Source: Streptomyces pseudovenezuelae | GTDB taxonomy: Bacteria; Actinomycetota; Actinomycetes; Streptomycetales; Streptomycetaceae | Reading direction: 5' to 3' | Assembly: GCF_029892565.1 (NCBI RefSeq) | Contig: NZ_JARXVH010000003.1 | Location: forward strand, 620,001 to 684,000 | DNA length: 64,000 bases | Shown here: in pieces, positions 59,372-64,000 of the stretch | Numbering within the stretch: position 1 is the stretch's first letter | Layout: each line of letters starts with the position of its first letter | Notes under the pieces: model-generated | Seen by the model: only the letters and a program-made list of their open reading frames with translations | Databases searched by the model: none | Told to the model about the DNA's origin: nothing | Translations under genes and position numbers: made by a program

Positions 59372-59433
59372 CCGTGCGCGGCGGCGCAGCCCGCACCGCC
59401 CGGCCGCCCTGCCCCTCACGACGGGTCAGAACC

Positions 59434-59466
59434 TTGACAGTGCACGGCATCTGACGGACAGTCAGA
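59434..59466 (+). promoter_or_regulatory. Promoter -35 with TCTGAC-N5-GTCAGA operator
   Basis: TTGACA at 59434-59439, then TCTGAC-GGACA-GTCAGA (59450-59466), a 6-bp inverted repeat in the -10 region. It leads into the three CoA-chemistry genes. A TetR-type repressor would fit this layout, but none is encoded beside it. Confidence 0.55.
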
Positions 59467-59575
59467 AACTCCCGTCGAGATCGTGGGAACCCGCCCGGCG
59501 GCAGCGGTGTACCAGAAGTGAGTACGACACGAGACGAGACGGCACGGAGCGACACGAGACGCCGAGGGGGCGACG

Positions 59576-60484
59576 ATGACCGACGAGCTGGGCGCACGGC
59601 TGAAGGCCTACGAGGGGCAGGACGCGGCCGTCGCCGCCGAGGGCAAGGACCCCGTCAACGCGCCCATGATCCGGCACTGGTGCGAGGCGATGGGCGACAC
59701 CAACCCCGCGTACGAGGGCCCGGACGCCAAGGCCCCGCCCACCATGCTCCAGGTGTGGACGATGGGCGGCCTCTCCGGTTACGCGGGCGGCCGCACACAG
59801 GCCTACGACGAGCTGCTCGCCCTGCTCGACGAGGCGGGTTACACCTCGGTCGTCGCCACCGACTGCGAGCAGGAGTACGTTCGTCCGCTGCGCCCTGGCG
59901 ACGAGATCACCTTCGACTCGGTCATCGAGTCCGTGTCCGAGCTCAAGACCACCAAGCTCGGCACCGGCTACTTCGTCACCACCCGCATGGACATCCGCGT
60001 GGGCCCCCACCTCGCCGGCACCCACCGCTTCCGCATCCTCAAGTACGCCCCCACCCGCCGAAGGCGGCAGCAGAAGCCCGCCCTGCGCCCCCGCCCCGTC
60101 GTCAACCGCGACAACGCCGGATTCTGGGAGGGCATCGAGCACCACCGCCTGCTCATCCAGCACTGCACGACCTGCGACACCCTCCGCTTCCCCTGGCTGC
60201 CGGGCTGCAACAACTGCGGCGGCCCGGACTGGACCCCGGTCGAGGCGAGCGGCGACGGCACGGTCTATTCGTACGTCGTCATGCACCACCCACCCTTCCC
60301 GGCCTTCGACCCCCCGTACGCGGTCGCGCTCGTCGAACTCGCCGAGGGCGTGCGGATGATCAGCAACGTCGTGGGGGTGCCGTACGACAAGGTCCGGATA
60401 GGGCTGCCGGTGCGGCTCGAATTCCAGTCGTACGACGACGAGTTGGTGCTGCCTGTCTTTCGCGCGCTGGAGGAGGCCGGATGA
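59576..60484 (+). CDS. ChsH2-like fusion of MaoC hydratase and DUF35/OB-fold domain
   Basis: A 302-residue two-domain protein. The N-terminal hotdog (FAS1/MaoC-like) half has IRHWCEAMGDTNPAYEGP. The C-terminal DUF35 half has a Zn-ribbon (CTTCDTLRFPWLPGCNNCG) and OB-fold. In mycobacteria ChsH2 pairs with ChsH1 as an enoyl-CoA hydratase, and its DUF35 domain binds the aldolase Ltp2 in steroid side-chain degradation. The same three-gene set follows here. ATG at 59576. Confidence 0.88.
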   Translation: MTDELGARLKAYEGQDAAVAAEGKDPVNAPMIRHWCEAMGDTNPAYEGPDAKAPPTMLQVWTMGGLSGYAGGRTQAYDELLALLDEAGYTSVVATDCEQEYVRPLRPGDEITFDSVIESVSELKTTKLGTGYFVTTRMDIRVGPHLAGTHRFRILKYAPTRRRRQQKPALRPRPVVNRDNAGFWEGIEHHRLLIQHCTTCDTLRFPWLPGCNNCGGPDWTPVEASGDGTVYSYVVMHHPPFPAFDPPYAVALVELAEGVRMISNVVGVPYDKVRIGLPVRLEFQSYDDELVLPVFRALEEAG

Positions 60485-61008
60485 CGGGCGGAGAGATGAG
60501 CGCCGCAGAGATGGGAGCCGGAGCGTTGGGAGCCGCGGACATGAGGGCCGGCGAGAAGCTCCCGCCTCTGGAGATCCCGGTCACCCGGACCCTGGTCGTC
60601 GCCGGCGCCATCGCCTCCCGCGACTACCAGGACGTGCACCATGACGCCGAGTTGGCCCGGCAGAAGGGTTCCCCGGACATCTTCATGAACATCCTGACGA
60701 CGAACGGTCTGGTCGGCCGCTACATCACCGACCACTTCGGCCCGGCGGCCGAACTCCGCAAGGTGGCCATACGGCTCGGGGCCCCCAACTACCCCGGCGA
60801 CACGATGGTGTTGACCGGCACGATCGAGGAGGTCGACGGCGACACCGCGACGGTCCGGGTCGTCGGGGACAACGGCATCGGCCGGCACGTCACGGGCACG
60901 GTGACGGTCGCGCTCCCCGTCTCCGCGCCCAGCGCCGGCAGTGACCTCGACCTCGGCCCCGCGCCGGCCCCGGACCCGCTCAACGACCCACCCGGAGCCG
61001 CGACATGA
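60481..61008 (+). CDS. ChsH1-like MaoC-family enoyl-CoA hydratase
   Basis: A 175-residue hotdog-fold hydratase subunit. The catalytic Asp and His appear in ASRDYQDVHHDAELA, in contrast to the ChsH2-like partner, where that motif is not preserved. The usual division of labour has the active site in ChsH1. ATG overlaps the previous stop (ATGA). Confidence 0.87.
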   Translation: MTGGEMSAAEMGAGALGAADMRAGEKLPPLEIPVTRTLVVAGAIASRDYQDVHHDAELARQKGSPDIFMNILTTNGLVGRYITDHFGPAAELRKVAIRLGAPNYPGDTMVLTGTIEEVDGDTATVRVVGDNGIGRHVTGTVTVALPVSAPSAGSDLDLGPAPAPDPLNDPPGAAT

Positions 61009-62171
61009 GCGTCCGCACGCGAGACGCCCTCGGCGGACGCGCCGCGGTCGTCGGCATAGGGGCCACGGAGTTCTCCAAGGACTCGGGGCGCAGTGAGTTG
61101 CGGCTGGCGGCCGAGGCGGTGCGGACGGCACTGGACGACGCGGGCTTGGCACCGGGTGACGTGGACGGGATGGTGACGTTCACGATGGACACCAGCCCGG
61201 AGATCACCGTGGCGCAGGCCTGCGGGATCGGTGAGCTGTCCTTCTTCTCCCGGGTCCACTACGGCGGCGGAGCGGCCTGCGCGACGGTCCAGCAGGCGGC
61301 GCTCGCGGTGGCGACGGGCGTGGCGGAGGTGGTCGTCTGCTACCGGGCGTTCAACGAGCGTTCGGGCCGGAGATTCGGCTCGGGCGTGCAGCACCGGGAG
61401 CCGTCGGCGGAGGGCGTGGCGCTCGGCTGGTCCCTGCCGTTCGGGCTGCTGACCCCGGCCTCGTGGGTGGCGATGGCCGCGCAGCGCTATCTGCACACGT
61501 ACGGCCTGACCCCGGAGGCGTTCGGGCAGGTGGCGGTCGTGGACCGGAAGTACGCGGCGACGAATCCGGCGGCGTACTTCCACGGCCGTCCCATCAGTCT
61601 GGCCGACCACGCGGCCTCGCGTTGGATCGTCGAGCCGCTGAGACTGCTGGACTGCTGCCAGGAGACGGACGGCGGCCAGGCGCTGGTGGTCACCTCGGTG
61701 GAGCGGGCCCGCGATCTGCCGCACCGGCCGGCCGTCATAGCGGCGGCGGCCCAGGGCGCGGGGCGCGGGCAGGAGCAGATGACCAGCTTCTACCGCGACG
61801 ACCTGGCCGGCCTGCCGGAGATGGACGTGGTCGCCCGCCAGTTGTGGCGCACCTCGGGGCTCACGCCGGCCGAGATCGACGTGGCGATCCTGTACGACCA
61901 CTTCACGCCGTTCGTGCTGATGCAGTTGGAGGAGTTCGGGTTCTGCGGGAAGGGGGAGGCGGCGGATTTCGTGGCGGGGGAGTCGTTGCCGATCAACACG
62001 CACGGGGGGCAGCTCGGGGAGGCGTACCTCCATGGGATGAACGGGATCGCGGAGGGAGTGCGCCAGCTGCGGGGGACGGCCGTGAACCGAATACCGGGGG
62101 CGCGGCGGGTGTTGGTCACGGCGGGCACGGGGGTGCCGACCTCGGGCCTGGTCCTGACGTCGGACGACTGA
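61005..62171 (+). CDS. Ltp2-like thiolase-fold lipid-transfer protein/acyl-CoA aldolase
   Basis: A 388-residue thiolase-superfamily protein of the SCP-x/Ltp type. N-terminal RAAVVGIGATEFSKDSGRS, a GGGAACATVQQAALAVATG helix region, and late motifs YDHFTPFVLMQLEEFGF and NTHGGQLGEAYLHGMNG with conserved Tyr and His. Ltp2 catalyses a retro-aldol step and needs the ChsH2 DUF35 domain. ATGA overlap with the preceding gene, so the three products are probably made in equal amounts as a complex. Confidence 0.88.
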   Translation: MSVRTRDALGGRAAVVGIGATEFSKDSGRSELRLAAEAVRTALDDAGLAPGDVDGMVTFTMDTSPEITVAQACGIGELSFFSRVHYGGGAACATVQQAALAVATGVAEVVVCYRAFNERSGRRFGSGVQHREPSAEGVALGWSLPFGLLTPASWVAMAAQRYLHTYGLTPEAFGQVAVVDRKYAATNPAAYFHGRPISLADHAASRWIVEPLRLLDCCQETDGGQALVVTSVERARDLPHRPAVIAAAAQGAGRGQEQMTSFYRDDLAGLPEMDVVARQLWRTSGLTPAEIDVAILYDHFTPFVLMQLEEFGFCGKGEAADFVAGESLPINTHGGQLGEAYLHGMNGIAEGVRQLRGTAVNRIPGARRVLVTAGTGVPTSGLVLTSDD

Positions 62172-62393
62172 GTGGCCGCCAAGGACGACTGAGTGGGCCG
62201 CCACGGACGGCTGAGCGCGCCCGAGTCCGGCCGGGTTTCGCGGGCGTCCCCCAGGGGTCATCCCGCAGTACCCCTCACCCGCTCGTCCACCTTCAGGAGG
62301 TGGAGGCAGCACCACCCCTACAACCTGAGGCGGACTCGGCTTCGGGACCTGCGGCCGATCCGCCGGAGGTGCCCTCGCTCCTAGCGTGGAGCC

Positions 62394-62951
62394 ATGACCA
62401 CACTCGTCTGCACCAGCGCTTCGACCGCTGCCGAACCAGCGACGCAGACCCTCGCGTACCCGTCGTTCTCCTCGTACGTGAAGGCCCGCCAGCCGGTGCT
62501 GCTGCGTACTGCCCGGTCGCTGACCGCGAACCCGTGCGACGCGGAGGATCTGCTGCAGACCGCTCTCACCAAGACGTATGTCGCGTGGGAGCGGATCGAG
62601 GACCACCGTGCGCTCGACGGCTATGTGCGCCGGGCGTTGTTGAACACGCGTACGTCGCAGTGGCGCAAGCGCAAGGTCGACGAGTTCGTGTGCGAGGAGC
62701 TGCCCGAGCCGGAGCCCGTGCCCGGCGGGGACGACCCGGCCGAGCACCAGGCGTTGCACGACGCGATGTGGCGGGCGATCACGAAGCTGCCGGCCAGGCA
62801 GCGGGCGATGGTCGTCCTCAGGTATTACGAGGACCTCAGCGAGGCCCAGACGGCCGAGGTGCTCGGAGTGTCGGTGGGTACGGTGAAGTCAGCGGTGTCG
62901 CGTGCGCTCGGCAAGTTGCGTGAGGATCCTGAGCTGGGCCTTGTCCGGTAA
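62394..62951 (+). CDS. SigE-family ECF-like RNA polymerase sigma factor
   Basis: A 185-residue sigma factor. Region 2 (NPCDAEDLLQTALTKTYVAWERI) and region 4 (LPARQRAMVVLRYYEDLSEAQTAEVL, GVSVGTVKSAVSRALGKLRE) are clear. No anti-sigma gene is adjacent. ATG preceded by GTGGAG. Regulatory target unknown. Confidence 0.92.
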   Translation: MTTLVCTSASTAAEPATQTLAYPSFSSYVKARQPVLLRTARSLTANPCDAEDLLQTALTKTYVAWERIEDHRALDGYVRRALLNTRTSQWRKRKVDEFVCEELPEPEPVPGGDDPAEHQALHDAMWRAITKLPARQRAMVVLRYYEDLSEAQTAEVLGVSVGTVKSAVSRALGKLREDPELGLVR

Positions 62952-63100
62952 TGGACTGACCTGGAGTCATTCCTGGGGCCGAGCGGGATCCGACGTGATG
63001 TGATCGATCAACGGCACCTAGTGACATACCGAGTGGTATGTGCGCAGAATCGGCGCAACCATTACCACCGCGTAGGCAATGTCGCCCCGGGAGGATCGCC

Positions 63101-64000
63101 GTGCTGAGCACCATGCAGGACGTACCGCTGCTGATCTCGAGGATCCTGACCCACGGGTCCACGATCCACGGCACATCACAGGTGATCACCTGGACCGGTG
63201 AGGCCGAGCCGCACCGGCGTTCCTTCGCCGAGATCGGCGACCGCGCGGCCCAGCTGGCGCACGCCCTGCGCGAGGACCTTGGTGTCGTGGGCGACGAGCG
63301 GGTCGCGACCCTCATGTGGAACAACTCCGAGCACGTCGAGGCCTACTTCGCGATCCCCTCCATGGGCGCGGTCCTGCACACCCTCAACCTCCGCCTCCCG
63401 CCCGAGCAGCTGGCGTGGATCGTGAACCACGCGGCGGACCGGATCGTGATCGTCAACGGTTCGCTGCTGCCGCTGCTCGCCCCGCTGCTCCCGCACCTCA
63501 AGACGGTCGAGCACGTGGTGGTGTCGGGCCCGGGAGACCGTTCGGTGCTGGCCGGCGTCGCCGCGCAGGTGCACGAGTACGAGGAGCTGCTGGCCGGCAA
63601 GCCGACCTCGTACGACTGGCCGGAGCTGGACGAACGTCAGGCCGCCGCCATGTGTTACACCTCCGGCACGACGGGCGACCCCAAGGGGGTCGTGTACTCG
63701 CACCGTTCGGTGTACCTGCACTCCATGCAGGTCAACATGGCCCAGTCGATGGGGCTGACCGACCAGGACACCACGCTGATCGTGGTGCCGCAGTTCCATG
63801 TCAACGCCTGGGGACTGCCGCACGCCACGTTCATGACCGGCATCAACATGCTGATGCCGGACCGTTTTCTGCAGGCCGCCCCGCTCGCCGAGATGATCGC
63901 GACCGAGCACCCGACGCACGCCGCCGCCGTCCCCACCATCTGGCAGGGCCTGCTCACCGAGCTCACCGCCCGCCCGCGCGACGTCTCCTCGCTCACCCAG
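63101..64000 (+). CDS. Long-chain acyl-CoA synthetase (AMP-forming), cut at the window edge
   Basis: N-terminal 300 residues of an adenylate-forming acyl-CoA ligase; the frame is open to the last base with no stop. ATP-binding motif AAMCYTSGTTGDPKGVVYSHRS near residue 190 and VPQFHVNAWGLPHATFMTG later. GTG at 63101 follows GGGAGG; an ATG at 63113 is the alternative. It could supply CoA thioesters to the ChsH1/ChsH2/Ltp2-like enzymes upstream. Confidence 0.9.
   Translation, partial: MLSTMQDVPLLISRILTHGSTIHGTSQVITWTGEAEPHRRSFAEIGDRAAQLAHALREDLGVVGDERVATLMWNNSEHVEAYFAIPSMGAVLHTLNLRLPPEQLAWIVNHAADRIVIVNGSLLPLLAPLLPHLKTVEHVVVSGPGDRSVLAGVAAQVHEYEELLAGKPTSYDWPELDERQAAAMCYTSGTTGDPKGVVYSHRSVYLHSMQVNMAQSMGLTDQDTTLIVVPQFHVNAWGLPHATFMTGINMLMPDRFLQAAPLAEMIATEHPTHAAAVPTIWQGLLTELTARPRDVSSLTQ

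Larger units (their letters stand above)
59244..59575 (+). other. Intergenic region before the ChsH2-like gene
   Basis: About 330 bp containing the terminator at 59330-59371 and the promoter/operator at 59434-59466, followed by an untranslated leader of about 100 bases with repeated ACGAGAC-type bases (59526-59560). No gene seen. Confidence 0.7.

Noticed and set aside
62193..62384. A 63-codon frame before the SigE-family sigma gene
   Set aside because: Arg/Pro/Ser-rich composition without a ribosome site; it looks like noncoding GC-rich sequence.

Overview
The window is a piece of a Streptomyces-type (high-GC actinobacterial) chromosome. The evidence is uniform GC-rich third codon positions, many GTG starts, and frequent GTGA/ATGA stop-start overlaps. 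It also carries exact copies of the Streptomyces ParB site (parS), a Rex-type operator before cydABCD, and several Streptomyces-type DnaA boxes. The parS sites and DnaA boxes suggest the origin-proximal core of the chromosome. From memory, the gene order resembles the S. coelicolor core region around cydABCD, serS, pheA and the sco/dtpA copper cluster. I see no phage, insertion sequence, CRISPR array or biosynthetic cluster.

Layout. 1-2.3 kb: a sensor kinase and a convergent, frameshifted NarL-type response regulator, both preceded by the same 20-bp palindrome. 2.3-7.3 kb: a two-helix membrane protein, a metallophosphoesterase, a LacI regulator and a divergent aromatic aminotransferase. 7.4-16.6 kb: cydA, cydB and fused cydCD behind a Rex operator, with two parS sites around the cydCD start. 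A DevS-like GAF sensor kinase and a secreted M23 peptidase follow. 16.6-23.8 kb: a HAD phosphatase, an F420-type oxidoreductase, a KptA phosphotransferase, and a tightly overlapped four-gene unit (M24 peptidase, EphD-like hydrolase/SDR fusion, metal-dependent hydrolase, MerR regulator). 24-27.8 kb: two ABC ATPase/permease pairs in one operon. 28-31.8 kb: tRNA-Ser(GCT), a second HAD phosphatase, serS and pheA, with a DnaA-box cluster between the last two.

31.8-38.2 kb: a leftward copper-trafficking and peroxidase cluster (Met-rich membrane protein, YcnI, Sco, PCuAC chaperone, CopCD, DyP peroxidase), as known in S. lividans. 38.4-41.1 kb: an anti-sigma-like ATPase and an ECF41-type sigma factor behind a membrane protein and an NAD(P)-binding oxidoreductase. 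41.2-48.1 kb: a CitG-like protein, an MFS exporter, a MocR regulator, aminopeptidase P and a SpoIIE-type phosphatase. 48.5-59.4 kb: two primase/polymerase-fold proteins (one without visible catalytic residues), a SEC-C protein, another anti-sigma-like ATPase, a GDPD esterase, an HtrA protease, a PEP-mutase-family enzyme, tRNA-Ser(TGA), small secreted or lipid-anchored proteins and strong hairpin terminators. 59.5-64 kb: a ChsH2/ChsH1/Ltp2-like trio for CoA-linked side-chain degradation, a SigE-family sigma factor and an acyl-CoA ligase that runs off the right edge.

The genes are mostly housekeeping and stress functions: terminal oxidase and redox control, copper delivery, Ser-tRNA charging and phenylalanine biosynthesis, membrane transport and regulatory ATPases. 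The least explained items are the shared palindrome with the broken response regulator, the parS/cydCD overlap, the DevS-like kinase beside cydABCD, the motif-less prim-pol protein, the four-gene EphD unit, and several unassigned perfect palindromes.
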